Assembly: GCF_003990645.1 (NCBI RefSeq)
Contig: NZ_RYZK01000002.1
Span: 645,442-709,441, forward strand
Direction of reading: 5' to 3'
DNA: 64,000 nt
From: Shimia sediminis
GTDB taxonomy: Bacteria > Pseudomonadota > Alphaproteobacteria > Rhodobacterales > Rhodobacteraceae
Part shown: in pieces, positions 56,336 to 64,000 of the stretch
Layout: the number at the start of each line of letters is the position of its first letter
Numbering within the stretch: the first letter of the stretch is position 1
Position numbers and translations under genes: made by a program
Notes under the pieces: generated by a model
The model's database searches: none
Seen by the model: the letters and a program-made list of their open reading frames with translations, nothing else
What the model was told of the DNA's origin: nothing

Positions 56336-56778
56336 TGCGCCCTGCTCCTTTAACCCGAGAATTGGGCCTCAGATAGCATTGGACAGGCCGTTCGACAATG
56401 GCCCCTAGCTGGCAGTGTCATTCGGTTGGTTTTCTGGCACCTGTTGAAACTATCCCGTACCCGCAGCAACCAAACAGGAGGGGGCCGATGCACCAATAGT
56501 GCTCTTTTCCCAGTTGCCCATCCGCGTCTACGGTTCGCCAGAGGTATCGCTGGCGGCCTCACAGAGATGAAAGTTTCGTCCACATGCCAATTCAGGCTCG
56601 ATCGGATCAGCAGGCAGTGCCACCTCACTACCACCAAAAGGGTGTCTTGCGGGAACCGGTGATGTTTGAGCGGGTTTCGCCGAAGGCTTGGTCAAACATC
56701 AAACCTCCCGGCTCCACCATTTCGCAGACTGTCGCGACAGGACCCTTCTGTTTGATGGGTCCAAAAGCGGAGGCTTAC
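56336..56778. other. Stretch between ahcY and the permease gene, with a transposase remnant
   Basis: 443 bases with no intact gene. It holds the ahcY leader (56336-56400) and a decayed piece of IS6-like transposase (56511-56640). The other 140 bases up to the permease stop show no recognised feature. Confidence 0.6.
56511..56640 (-). pseudogene. Decayed IS6-family-like transposase fragment (middle part)
   Basis: In one minus-strand frame the sequence reads LNWHVDETFISV, matching the first catalytic-Asp block (W-H-x-D-E) of IS6-type transposases. A change of frame is then needed to continue as RQRYLWRTVDADGQL, the next family block (YLWRAVDxDG). The gene is frameshifted and lacks both ends, so it is dead. 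Confidence 0.65.
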
Positions 56779-57612
56779 TTAACGATCTGACCCTTGCGTT
56801 GCGCCTTGGACAAAGTGCCGCTGGATAAAGAAGCTGATTGCGAACATCGGGAGCAGGATGAAGGTGCCTGTGGCGGCCATCAGCTCCCAGCGATCACCCT
56901 CTTCAGTATAGAATGCATTCAGGGTCACGGGCAGGGTCACGGCCTCTTTCTTGGTCAGGATCAGAGCGTAGAGAAAGTCGTTCCATGAAAAGATGAAACA
57001 GAAGATGCCCGCCACAAAAAGTCCGGGAACACAGACGGGCAGAACAATGTCCCACACCACCCGCAGACGAGATGCGCCATCGATCATGGCTGCTTCCTCC
57101 ATTTCTATGGGGATTGTGTCAATGAACCCTTTCAACATCCAGATGGCGAAGGGTAGCACAATAGATAGATTAATCCAGATCATGCCGGTCCAGGTGTCCA
57201 GCAGACCCAAGGTGCGAAACATCAGAAAGAACGGGAGCACCACCACCATCGGCGGGATGAATTGCGTGGCGAGAACACCAAAGAAAAGGGACTTCTTGTA
57301 CTTCATCGGGAAGCGCGAAAAGCTATAGGCGGCCGCCAGCGCGGTTGGCACTCCGATCGCGACGGTAAAGGCGGAAATGACGATTGAATTCCACAGCTTT
57401 TGGCCAAGATAAAAAGGTTTGTCAAAGATCTGGCGGAAGTTATCCAACGTAGGTTCGAACCAAAGCGACATGGTGTAAACCGCTGAGAGCGGCTTAAAGG
57501 CCGTAAGGAATATCCAAAGGATCGGGCCCAAAAACACGAAGATGATCATGGCGATGCCAACCCCGCGCAGAAACGCAAAGGCGCGATCTTTGGTTTGTCG
57601 ATCAAAGTCCAT
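56779..57612 (-). CDS. CUT1-type sugar ABC transporter permease (MalG-like)
   Basis: 277 residues, six membrane helices, with the EAA loop that docks the ATPase: EEAAMIDGASRLRVVWDIVLP. The ATG at 57612 follows AAGGAAGTGTAAG and is one base past the stop of the first permease. Fifth and last gene of the leftward operon. Acts with the neighbouring permease, ATPase and binding protein to import a carbohydrate-like solute. Confidence 0.92.
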   Translation of the reverse strand: MDFDRQTKDRAFAFLRGVGIAMIIFVFLGPILWIFLTAFKPLSAVYTMSLWFEPTLDNFRQIFDKPFYLGQKLWNSIVISAFTVAIGVPTALAAAYSFSRFPMKYKKSLFFGVLATQFIPPMVVVLPFFLMFRTLGLLDTWTGMIWINLSIVLPFAIWMLKGFIDTIPIEMEEAAMIDGASRLRVVWDIVLPVCVPGLFVAGIFCFIFSWNDFLYALILTKKEAVTLPVTLNAFYTEEGDRWELMAATGTFILLPMFAISFFIQRHFVQGATQGSDR

Positions 57613-57613
57613 C

Positions 57614-58495
57614 TTACACTTCCTTCTCTTTTGGAAAGAGCAAACGGAAATAAACAACCGAAACACCAATCAGAAGTATGGCCAACACAAAGGCAATCGC
57701 TGATGCGTATCCCATGTCATAGGCATGAAATCCCTGGCGATAGGCATAATAAGTTAACGTTGCGGTGCTCGTCCCCGGGCCTCCGCCTGTGAGGAGGTAA
57801 ACATACTCAAACATTTTGAATGAGAAGATTGTCTTGAGCACACAGGCGATTGCCAACACCGGTAAGAGCTGGGGAAGGACAACGGTCCAGAACCGCATCC
57901 AGGCCGATGCACCATCAACCGATGCTGCCTCAATCGTGTCACGGGGAATGGACAGCAGCCCACCGATCAGCATGAGCGACAGAAAAGGGGCCCAATGCCA
58001 GGTGTCTGTCAGGATCAGCCAGATCATCGCCCATGTACTATCCCCAAGCCAGTCGATTTCAGCGGCGAATGGAAAGATAAAGCCGATCAATCTGTCAAAA
58101 ACTCCGAACTCCTGATTCAGAAAAAATCGAAACGAGGTGCCTTGTAGGGCAGGTGACATGGCAAATGGCAGCACGATGATTGTGCGTGTAACTGTGTAAA
58201 TCTTTCCCTGCCGGGACAACAGTAGAGCAATCAGCAACGCGACAAGGATCGCAGAAACAACTGACCCGATGATAAAGGTAAAGGTCACGCCAACGGACTG
58301 CAGAAATGCCGGATCATCAAAAAAGGCACGCGCGTAGTTTTCGAACCAGACAAAATCGGTGGGAGCGCGAGATTTACTGAGACGCCATTCGTGGAAACTG
58401 GTCCAGATTGCATAGAGCAGCGGGTAAAGAACCGTCGCAGACACCAGCAAAAACGCCGGAGCAATAAACATGTATTTGAAGCTTCGGTCCGTCAT
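57614..58495 (-). CDS. CUT1-type sugar ABC transporter permease (MalF-like)
   Basis: 293 residues, six membrane helices; starts MTDRSFKYMFIAPAFLLVSATVLYPLLYAIW, typical of UgpA/MalF-type permeases. EAA loop: EAASVDGASAWMRFWTVVLP. It is 50 bases after the binding-protein gene, the gap holding a stable hairpin (58516-58536). Confidence 0.92.
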   Translation of the reverse strand: MTDRSFKYMFIAPAFLLVSATVLYPLLYAIWTSFHEWRLSKSRAPTDFVWFENYARAFFDDPAFLQSVGVTFTFIIGSVVSAILVALLIALLLSRQGKIYTVTRTIIVLPFAMSPALQGTSFRFFLNQEFGVFDRLIGFIFPFAAEIDWLGDSTWAMIWLILTDTWHWAPFLSLMLIGGLLSIPRDTIEAASVDGASAWMRFWTVVLPQLLPVLAIACVLKTIFSFKMFEYVYLLTGGGPGTSTATLTYYAYRQGFHAYDMGYASAIAFVLAILLIGVSVVYFRLLFPKEKEV

Positions 58496-58515
58496 ATCAT
58501 ACCCTTGAGAGTTGC

Positions 58516-58536
58516 CCGGGCCCGCAGGAGGCCCGG
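58516..58536 (-). promoter_or_regulatory. Intercistronic hairpin between binding-protein and permease genes
   Basis: CCGGGCC / GGCCCGG, 7 bp with a seven-base loop, in the 50-base gap. Such hairpins often stabilise the upstream binding-protein message or partly terminate, giving more binding protein than permease. Confidence 0.6.
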
Positions 58537-58545
58537 ACGCAGATC

Positions 58546-59865
58546 TTATTTCTGATCAACGAGTTTCTGAGCAGCCGCTGCGGCTGTATCCAGCGCTTCT
58601 TGCGGATCGGTCCCATTGCTGACCACATCAGAGATCGCATTCGCGATCAGCTGCTGAATTTCAGGCCAGGATTCCAACTGCGGGAAAATGCGGCTGTCGG
58701 CCAGACTTTTTGCGCCCGCCATATGCAGGCCACGGTTAGCCTCATTGACGTCTTCGTCTGTCAGGTTGGACTTGTGCAGAGCGACAATAACATTGCGGTC
58801 TGCCTTTTCGATGACGTTGCGCTTTTCCAGATCGGGGTTTGAGACCCATTTCAGGAATTCCCAGGCGGCTTCTTTGTCATCGGATTCCACGTTTATTCCG
58901 CTTGGCATCGATAGCGCGAATGTAACACCTTTGTCGCCATAAGCAGGCATTCCGGTAAAGCCAATCTGATCGGCCTGCAGTGTCGTATTCTTGCCCAGGA
59001 TCCGCGAGCCGTAGTGCCACCACCAGCCCATGAAGAAGGCACTGTTTCCTGCTCCGACAGACAAGGACGATTCATACGGGTCCCGCGATTTGGCACCAGA
59101 CGTGTTGACATCGAATTTGTTTTCAAGGTCAGCATAATACTGAAGCGCCTCAACACCTGCTGGAGAGTTGAAGACAACTTTGCCATCCGCGATCAACTCA
59201 CCCCCGTTGGACCAAAGCAAGTTGACCCAGGTAAAGATGTTCTGGCCATTCTTGGGTGAATAGTAGTTAGCAACCCCAAGACCTTCTTTCTCTTTGATGA
59301 CGGCAGCCACATTGACCAGGTCGTCCCAAGTCACAGGGACATCAAGACCATGTTTTTCAAGAAGGTCCTTGCGATAGAACAACAACTGCGCATGACCGCG
59401 CAGCGGCATCCCGTAGACCTCACCGTCATAGGTCGCGCCGGCTGCATGAGCGGCAAAATAGCGGTCCATTGAGATGCCGTCCGCATCCATTTGGTCATCC
59501 AAAGGTACCAGCATATCTTTCAACGCTGGCCCCCAGGCATCCAGATAGTTGATGACATCTGGGTCGCTATCGCCCGCGACCTTGACCGAGAGAATTTTCT
59601 CCAGCAGCGTCTTGAAGGGAACGAACTCAAATTCGACCTCAATGCCGGTCATATCAGTGAATTCCGCGACACGCTCAGAATGTCCTTCATATTGTGTCGC
59701 GACGGGTGCAAGATAAGTGATCTTTGTACCGTCATAGGGCTTGCCGGACTTCAACCCATAAGGCAGATCCTCGGCGAGTGCCGTGCCAAATGTCATAACA
59801 CTCGCAACCGTGCCCAGCAGGGTTGAACGTAGGATTGTTCCGGTTTTTTCATGTAATCTTCGCAT
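58546..59865 (-). CDS. Extracellular solute-binding protein of a CUT1 transporter
   Basis: 439 residues. Signal peptide (LRSTLLGTVASVMTFGTALA), then a periplasmic binding-protein fold: ITYLAPVATQYEGHSERVAEF, DVINYLDAWGPALKDMLVPLDD, DGEVYGMPLRGHAQLLFYRKDLLEKHG. This is the family-1 extracellular protein group for oligosaccharides or polyols. The ATG at 59865 is preceded by GGGAGG. The bound substrate is not readable. Confidence 0.92.
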   Translation of the reverse strand: MRRLHEKTGTILRSTLLGTVASVMTFGTALAEDLPYGLKSGKPYDGTKITYLAPVATQYEGHSERVAEFTDMTGIEVEFEFVPFKTLLEKILSVKVAGDSDPDVINYLDAWGPALKDMLVPLDDQMDADGISMDRYFAAHAAGATYDGEVYGMPLRGHAQLLFYRKDLLEKHGLDVPVTWDDLVNVAAVIKEKEGLGVANYYSPKNGQNIFTWVNLLWSNGGELIADGKVVFNSPAGVEALQYYADLENKFDVNTSGAKSRDPYESSLSVGAGNSAFFMGWWWHYGSRILGKNTTLQADQIGFTGMPAYGDKGVTFALSMPSGINVESDDKEAAWEFLKWVSNPDLEKRNVIEKADRNVIVALHKSNLTDEDVNEANRGLHMAGAKSLADSRIFPQLESWPEIQQLIANAISDVVSNGTDPQEALDTAAAAAQKLVDQK

Positions 59866-59913
59866 TTTTACCTCCCGGTATTGATTTTGGTTCATCGCGT
59901 TGTCCGCAACTTT

Positions 59914-60972
59914 TTAGGTTCGAATTCGTTCTTCTGTATCTGCGTCAAACAGGTAAAGACGATCCGGATTGAAGCTTAAACCAACCTTCTCATCTTGCTT
60001 TTTGCGCAGCCCTCGATCTGTCCGCGCGGTGACCCTCTGCTGACCAAACTGCAATGTCAGCATTACGTTTTCGCCTGTGTTTTCATATGCATAGACAGAT
60101 ACGTTCAGATCTCCGCCGCCCTCTTCATGCACCAAAATATCCTCAGCGCGCACGCCCAGAACAACACGCTCGCGATCTGGTGTATTCACGGCAACTGTCG
60201 ATGTCCCACCCATGGTGATGAACCGGCCATTACGCACCGAGCCGTTTATCAGGTTCATGGCGGGTGACCCGATGAAGCCGGCCACAAACAGATTGGCCGG
60301 ATCGTCAAAAATTTCAGTTGGTGGGCCGAGTTGCTGAATCACACCTTTTTTCATCACGGCAACACGGTCGGCAAGTGTCATTGCTTCGACTTGATCATGG
60401 GTCACATAGATCGTCGTGATCTTCAGCGCATTCGACAGGTGCTTTAGCTCTGCCCGCATGGAGACGCGCAATTTGGCGTCAAGATTGGACAGTGGTTCAT
60501 CCATCAGAAAGACGCGTGGTTTGCGTACAATCGCTCGAGCTAGGGCGACGCGCTGTCGCTGCCCGCCTGAAAGTGCCCGTGGTTTGCGATCAAGAAAGTC
60601 CAGCATTTCAACCTGGCGCGCAGCTTCCTGAACCCGGCTTTCGATCTCACCTTTTGGGGTGCCACGAACCTTCAATGGATAGGCGATATTGCCATGCACT
60701 GTCATATGCGGGTAGAGGCCATAGTTCTGAAAAACCATGGCCACATCGCGGTCTTTTGCCAGTTCATCATTGACCCGTTGGCCATCAAATTCAATGTCGC
60801 CATCCGTGGGCATTTCCAGCCCGGAAATCATTCGCATCAGCGTGGTTTTTCCACACCCCGATGGTCCAAGAAGCACGAAAAACTCCTTGTCTTCGACCAC
60901 CAAACTCTGATTGTCGACGCCAATGAAAGCGCCCCAGCGTTTACTTACGTTTCTTAGAGTGACCTTAGCCAT
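59914..60972 (-). CDS. Sugar ABC transporter ATPase (UgpC/MalK-type)
   Basis: 352 residues with Walker A GPSGCGKTT, signature LSGGQRQR, Walker B VFLMDEPLSNLD and switch His in YVTHDQVEAMTLADR. The C-terminal 110 residues form the MalK regulatory/TOBE domain. It drives the two permeases; it follows the sulfatase-like gene by 75 bases. Confidence 0.94.
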   Translation of the reverse strand: MAKVTLRNVSKRWGAFIGVDNQSLVVEDKEFFVLLGPSGCGKTTLMRMISGLEMPTDGDIEFDGQRVNDELAKDRDVAMVFQNYGLYPHMTVHGNIAYPLKVRGTPKGEIESRVQEAARQVEMLDFLDRKPRALSGGQRQRVALARAIVRKPRVFLMDEPLSNLDAKLRVSMRAELKHLSNALKITTIYVTHDQVEAMTLADRVAVMKKGVIQQLGPPTEIFDDPANLFVAGFIGSPAMNLINGSVRNGRFITMGGTSTVAVNTPDRERVVLGVRAEDILVHEEGGGDLNVSVYAYENTGENVMLTLQFGQQRVTARTDRGLRKKQDEKVGLSFNPDRLYLFDADTEERIRT

Positions 60973-61016
60973 CGTGGCATCGCCGCCTTATCATTTGTCG
61001 CCGCAACAAGAGCATG

Positions 61017-61050
61017 TGAATGAGCGGTCGGGAGAAAATCCGCCCACTCA
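61017..61050 (-). promoter_or_regulatory. Intercistronic hairpin between sulfatase-like gene and ATPase
   Basis: On the mRNA strand UGAGUGGGCGG can pair over 11 bases with CCGCUCAUUCA (three G-U), with a 12-base loop; the stem includes the sulfatase-like stop codon. There is no T-run, so it may regulate messenger stability or translation of the ATPase gene. Confidence 0.4.
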
Positions 61051-62406
61051 CAGTGCTCTACGAGGTGCGATGTTCGCCTCTTCGGTTCCGTGACGTTCCA
61101 GCCAATCGACATATTTGGCGTGAAGCTCCCGAACCTTCTCTGGGTTATCATTCGCAACATCTGTCCGATGTTCAGGATCTATCTTTGAGTTATACAGCGC
61201 GTGTGGGTCGCCTTCGATGGCGTAGACCAGTTCCCATTCGCCATCAAAGATCGTCGCCGGGCAAACCTCCAGAATTTCGCGTGGTACGTCATCCACCGCT
61301 TTTGATGTGCTGCGCAGGTTTTGTGCGTCAGCGTCGGCGGAAACAACGATATCACGATGGGTATCCGTGGTACCCTCCAGCACCGGCACAAGCGAGCGGC
61401 CATGCATGTCATCAGGGGCCTTGCTGCCAGCCATATCTATCACCGTTGGCGCGATGTCACATAGACTGAGCAGGCAGTCGTGCGTCTTACCTTTTAGTTT
61501 CGGGTGGTGCATGACAAAGGGCACGCGGGTTAATTCCTGGTGCAACGGGCAGGAATAATAGTACCCCCGCTCACCAAACCGCACCTTGTTCATTGGATGT
61601 TTTTTATCCCACAGGAACCGGCGCTTGCCAAAAATGTTGTGCTCGCCGAAATAGAATCCATGGTCAGAGGTAAACAAAACAACAGTGTCTTCAGCCAATC
61701 CAAGGCTTTCAATGCGCGCCATCATCCGACCGAACCAATGATCGATCATGGTAATTTCGCCCTTGTAACAAGCATGCGCAATTTCCAGTTCACGCGCAGT
61801 CACGCCGGAATCGTCCACATCCCAATAGGCAGGGTAGATCTGCTCGCCGTTATAGTCAGGCAGATAGCGTTTTACATAATGCGCTGGTGGGTCCCAGGGT
61901 TCATGTGGGTCCCATGGATCCAGATAGAGGAAGAACTTCTCCTCCGCATTGCGCTCAATCCAGTTGCAGGCCTCAGTGAACGTTTGTGCGGCAAAGCAAT
62001 CGTTTTCACTACTCCAGGTTTTCTTGACGTCGCGGCCTTCGGGTCCCGCGCGCTGACCACGCACCCAGATGAAATCCTGATACCCTCGGTCATATCCATA
62101 ACCGTTACGCACCAGGAAAGGATTGTCGGCAATACCACAGGTCAGGTAACCCGCCTTGCTCATACATTCCGCCATTGTGGTTTGCGACTTGGGCAACGCA
62201 TCCCAGCCCATGAAGGTGAAAGCAAACTTGCCCGTTGCGATATCAGCCCGTGCCGGAACAGTTGGAAAAGATCCCAGGCGGCAATTGTTGAAAACTTGTG
62301 CGTTCTGGGCAAACTTCTCAAGGTTTGGCGCAAAAATCTCTGTCGTGTTGAAGCCTGGGAAATGGTCCAACCGAAAAGTGTCGGACACCACAACTATGAT
62401 GTTCAT
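61048..62406 (-). CDS. Sulfatase/alkaline-phosphatase superfamily hydrolase with Thr at the nucleophile site
   Basis: 452 residues of the arylsulfatase fold: metal ligands in VVVSDTFRLDH (Asp9) and FTSDHGFYFGEH. The signature C/S-x-P-S/T-R that carries formylglycine in sulfatases is here T49-V-P-A-R53, so the nucleophile is Thr and no formylglycine can form. No signal peptide, hence cytoplasmic. The superfamily also includes phosphatases and phosphodiesterases with Thr or Ser nucleophiles, so a phosphoester or phosphonate substrate is possible. It heads a transport operon and is divergent from a LysR regulator. Confidence 0.82.
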   Translation of the reverse strand: MNIIVVVSDTFRLDHFPGFNTTEIFAPNLEKFAQNAQVFNNCRLGSFPTVPARADIATGKFAFTFMGWDALPKSQTTMAECMSKAGYLTCGIADNPFLVRNGYGYDRGYQDFIWVRGQRAGPEGRDVKKTWSSENDCFAAQTFTEACNWIERNAEEKFFLYLDPWDPHEPWDPPAHYVKRYLPDYNGEQIYPAYWDVDDSGVTARELEIAHACYKGEITMIDHWFGRMMARIESLGLAEDTVVLFTSDHGFYFGEHNIFGKRRFLWDKKHPMNKVRFGERGYYYSCPLHQELTRVPFVMHHPKLKGKTHDCLLSLCDIAPTVIDMAGSKAPDDMHGRSLVPVLEGTTDTHRDIVVSADADAQNLRSTSKAVDDVPREILEVCPATIFDGEWELVYAIEGDPHALYNSKIDPEHRTDVANDNPEKVRELHAKYVDWLERHGTEEANIAPRRAL

Positions 62407-62464
62407 TCGTTCATCCTGTCGTAACTAGTTTGGCGAGTTCGCCGCTGTTAACCAAATGATAAGC

Positions 62465-62493
62465 TTGACAGAGAGGTGCATTCAAATTCATTA
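62465..62493 (+). promoter_or_regulatory. Candidate promoter for the LysR gene
   Basis: TTGACA (62465-62470), 17-base spacer, TCATTA as a weak -10; the ATG follows at 62527. The divergent sulfatase-like operon starts at 62406, so regulator binding in this 120-base gap could control both sides. Confidence 0.3.
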
Positions 62494-62526
62494 TTTTCCA
62501 AAAGTACTTCACAAATTGAAGGTGAT

Positions 62527-63408
62527 ATGGAAAATCTCCATCTCCTCAACAGGTTTCTGGTCGTCGCGCGCGCAGGCAGTATTGGCAAAGCTGCGCGCCA
62601 GCTTCACATCACACCGCCTTCGCTGACCAAATCAATCCACTCACTGGAAAAAAGCTATGGCGCTGAATTGTTTGAACGGCACTCTAAAGGTGTAAGTCTG
62701 AGTCCGTTTGGTGAACGTTTACTGACACATGTCCAGGTGATTGACCGCGAAATTCAGTTTGCTGAAGCGGAAGTCAAAGCCTTCCGCGAGGGTCAACAGG
62801 GTGTGCTGAGAATCGGGGCGATTCCGGTTTGGGGCTACCATTTGCTTCCCTCAGCGATCGCCAAAATGCATCAGCACTACCCGGCTGTGAGGGTGGATCT
62901 TTCGATCGGCCCCATTAATCAGCTTGAGCCGGCCTTGCGCAACGGCGACATCGACATTTTGGCAGGCGCCGATGGGCACAGTCTCGACGAATTGCCACCG
63001 TTTCTTGAAAAAGCGGATGGCCCGGAAATTCGAATTCAATTGGTTGCCAATGCAACACATCCCTGTCGCGGGGCAGATCCGGGGCGAATGCTGGACTACC
63101 CGTGGGTCATGTTCGGCAGTGATCCCCAAAGCATCGATGGCTATCTCAGGCGCATTGAGGAACTGACTGGCGGCATTCCTAATTTTGCCATGACTTCGCA
63201 GTCAATAATCGCCGTCGCCGAGATCATCAAATCTGGCGAATACATCACTTGGTTGGCGGAGCCGGTTCTTAAATTTCTGGAAATGGATGCCATCCAACCC
63301 ATCAGGACCAAACACCCGTTCATGACAATCAATTCGTGCCTCGTCTACCGTCAGAGTCTTAAGGGCGTTGCATCGTTCAATGTTCTCAAACGGCACTGCA
63401 TTAGCTGA
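62527..63408 (+). CDS. LysR-family transcriptional regulator
   Basis: 293 residues. Winged helix-turn-helix at residues 1-60 (LLNRFLVVARAGSIGKAARQLHITPPSLTKSIHSLEKSYG), then the periplasmic-binding-like effector domain (VLRIGAIPVWGYHLLPSAIAKMHQHYP). The ATG at 62527 has GAAGG seven bases upstream; the GTG at 62476 is unlikely. Divergent from the sulfatase-like operon, so it probably senses the transported or hydrolysed substrate. Confidence 0.9.
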   Translation: MENLHLLNRFLVVARAGSIGKAARQLHITPPSLTKSIHSLEKSYGAELFERHSKGVSLSPFGERLLTHVQVIDREIQFAEAEVKAFREGQQGVLRIGAIPVWGYHLLPSAIAKMHQHYPAVRVDLSIGPINQLEPALRNGDIDILAGADGHSLDELPPFLEKADGPEIRIQLVANATHPCRGADPGRMLDYPWVMFGSDPQSIDGYLRRIEELTGGIPNFAMTSQSIIAVAEIIKSGEYITWLAEPVLKFLEMDAIQPIRTKHPFMTINSCLVYRQSLKGVASFNVLKRHCIS

Positions 63409-63895
63409 CAATGCCAACCAACATGCTGCCAAGTGCAACGACAGAGAACTACAAGAGCCAATAACCACCTTGCGGCGATTCTGGGCAGTGTCGAAATGTA
63501 CGGACGGTATTGCAGTAGTTCAGATTGAGTGATCCAGATAGCTCGCGCGAAAGAACATCCCAACGATCAAGCCACGCTTAAAGGGATTTCGCTTTCCTCG
63601 TGAGATCATTGCGTGCGCGGTTTGGGCTAACCATTGCTTCGTAGTGAGCACATCTGACGTCGAGGAGTGTTGGCTGCGAGGGGTGTGACCATCAGCCAGG
63701 AAGCAGTTCGGCTGCGGGCCATCGCATTGGTCAAGGATTTGCGGGCCGCATCGGACGGGATCGTCCACGGCCGAATGACGGGTGCCTCTTGGACGAAGTC
63801 CTGATCATGATCCTGCCTTTGACAGTACCGTCTGACAACAACAGTCGAGAAACTTGCGACGGCACCGTCCCGGGTCAGGTGCCGATTGGCCCGCT
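63409..63895. other. Stretch after the LysR gene, with a second transposase remnant
   Basis: 487 bases with no intact gene. The first 140 bases show nothing I recognise; about 63551-63815 is a degraded transposase, and 63889-63907 is a small hairpin near the next gene's stop. Confidence 0.6.
63551..63815 (+). pseudogene. Decayed IS6-family-like transposase fragment (N-terminal half)
   Basis: One plus-strand frame reads RLKGFRFPREIIACAVWA, then STSDVEE, the N-terminal block of IS6-type transposases. A shift is needed to continue as RGVTISQEAVRL (about 63673-63712), and another gives PNDGCLLDEVLIMI (about 63771-63812), which matches the P-x-D-K-W-H-L-D-E block. At least two frame changes and no C-terminal part: inactive. 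Same family as the fragment at 56511, opposite strand. Confidence 0.7.
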
Positions 63896-64000
63896 TTAAG
63901 TGCGGGCGTTTTCAAAGGCTGTCCAGGCCCGTTCAAAAGCGTCAAAGTCAAAGCCGGGCGCGCGGGCGGGGGCCAGCACCAGCTTTTCGGTTTCCAGAAG
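63896..64000 (-). CDS. C-terminal end of an unidentified protein (cut by window edge)
   Basis: The minus-strand frame is open from base 64000 and ends at the TAA at 63896-63898. Thirty-four residues, rich in Ala, Arg and Phe (for example PGFDFDAFERAWTAFENART). The family cannot be told; GC-rich codon use fits a real gene. Confidence 0.5.
   Translation of the reverse strand, partial: LLETEKLVLAPARAPGFDFDAFERAWTAFENART

Noticed and set aside
56336-56430. SAH or SAM/SAH riboswitch before ahcY
   Set aside because: No matching paired stems or conserved core were found in the leader.
63520-63768. 82-codon minus-strand frame
   Set aside because: It lies opposite the transposase remnant and is its antisense shadow.

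Overview
The window is chromosomal DNA of an alphaproteobacterium, most likely a marine member of the Rhodobacteraceae (roseobacter group). This rests on the arrangement of the flagellar locus (motA beside a MotE-like gene and a lytic transglycosylase, tight stop-start overlaps), a monomeric isocitrate dehydrogenase, the dapF-mtaB and nudix-cca-lysE arrangements, a RbaY-like receiver/phosphatase, and moderately GC-rich coding sequence. No rRNA, prophage or CRISPR array was seen.

Layout. 1-20011 is a flagellar locus: the 3' end of flgH, a FliL-like gene, then a ten-gene leftward run (fliL, a DUF6468-like gene, a motE-like gene, motA, a large TPR-like periplasmic protein, a flagellar lytic transglycosylase, flhA, fliR, flhB and a FliJ-like coiled-coil gene). 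A rightward fliF-fliH-fliN-fliP run starts divergently from fliL. A leftward flgE-flgK-flgL-flgI run follows, and motB stands alone. 20114-26241 holds a PlsC acyltransferase and the divergent pair tamA-tamB. 26299-30549 holds icd, an XRE-type regulator with an unrecognised C-terminal domain, a hairpin-rich intergenic stretch, tRNA-Thr(CGT) and tRNA-Lys(TTT). 30695-42986 holds a secreted ClpP/SppA-fold protein with PAN-like repeats, dapF, mtaB, a membrane protein, an Hpt protein opposite a RbaY-like phosphatase, two Nudix genes, hslO, cca, a LysE-type exporter and an ABC exporter. 43194-49804 holds a PfkB kinase, maeB, mutS and a DUF2853 gene. 50033-56335 holds a divergent stand-alone trpB, an outer-membrane-like protein, a TM protein next to a second ClpP-fold secreted protein, and ahcY.

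56779-63408 is a catabolic cluster: a LysR regulator divergent from a five-gene run of a sulfatase-like hydrolase, a UgpC/MalK-type ATPase, a solute-binding protein and two CUT1 permeases. It is bracketed by two decayed pieces of IS6-family-like transposase genes (about 56511-56640 and 63551-63815), which suggests an acquired island. The last 105 bases are the 3' end of an unidentified leftward gene.

Points most worth a second look are: the Thr in place of the Cys/Ser nucleophile in the sulfatase-like protein and its IS-flanked operon; the two secreted ClpP-fold proteins, one with PAN-like repeats and one with a membrane partner; a CtrA-like dyad (CTAA-N7-TTAA) recurring in flagellar and signalling promoters; a U-tailed structured element at 49366-49436; the unnamed TPR-like protein in the motor operon; and the divergent lone TrpB.
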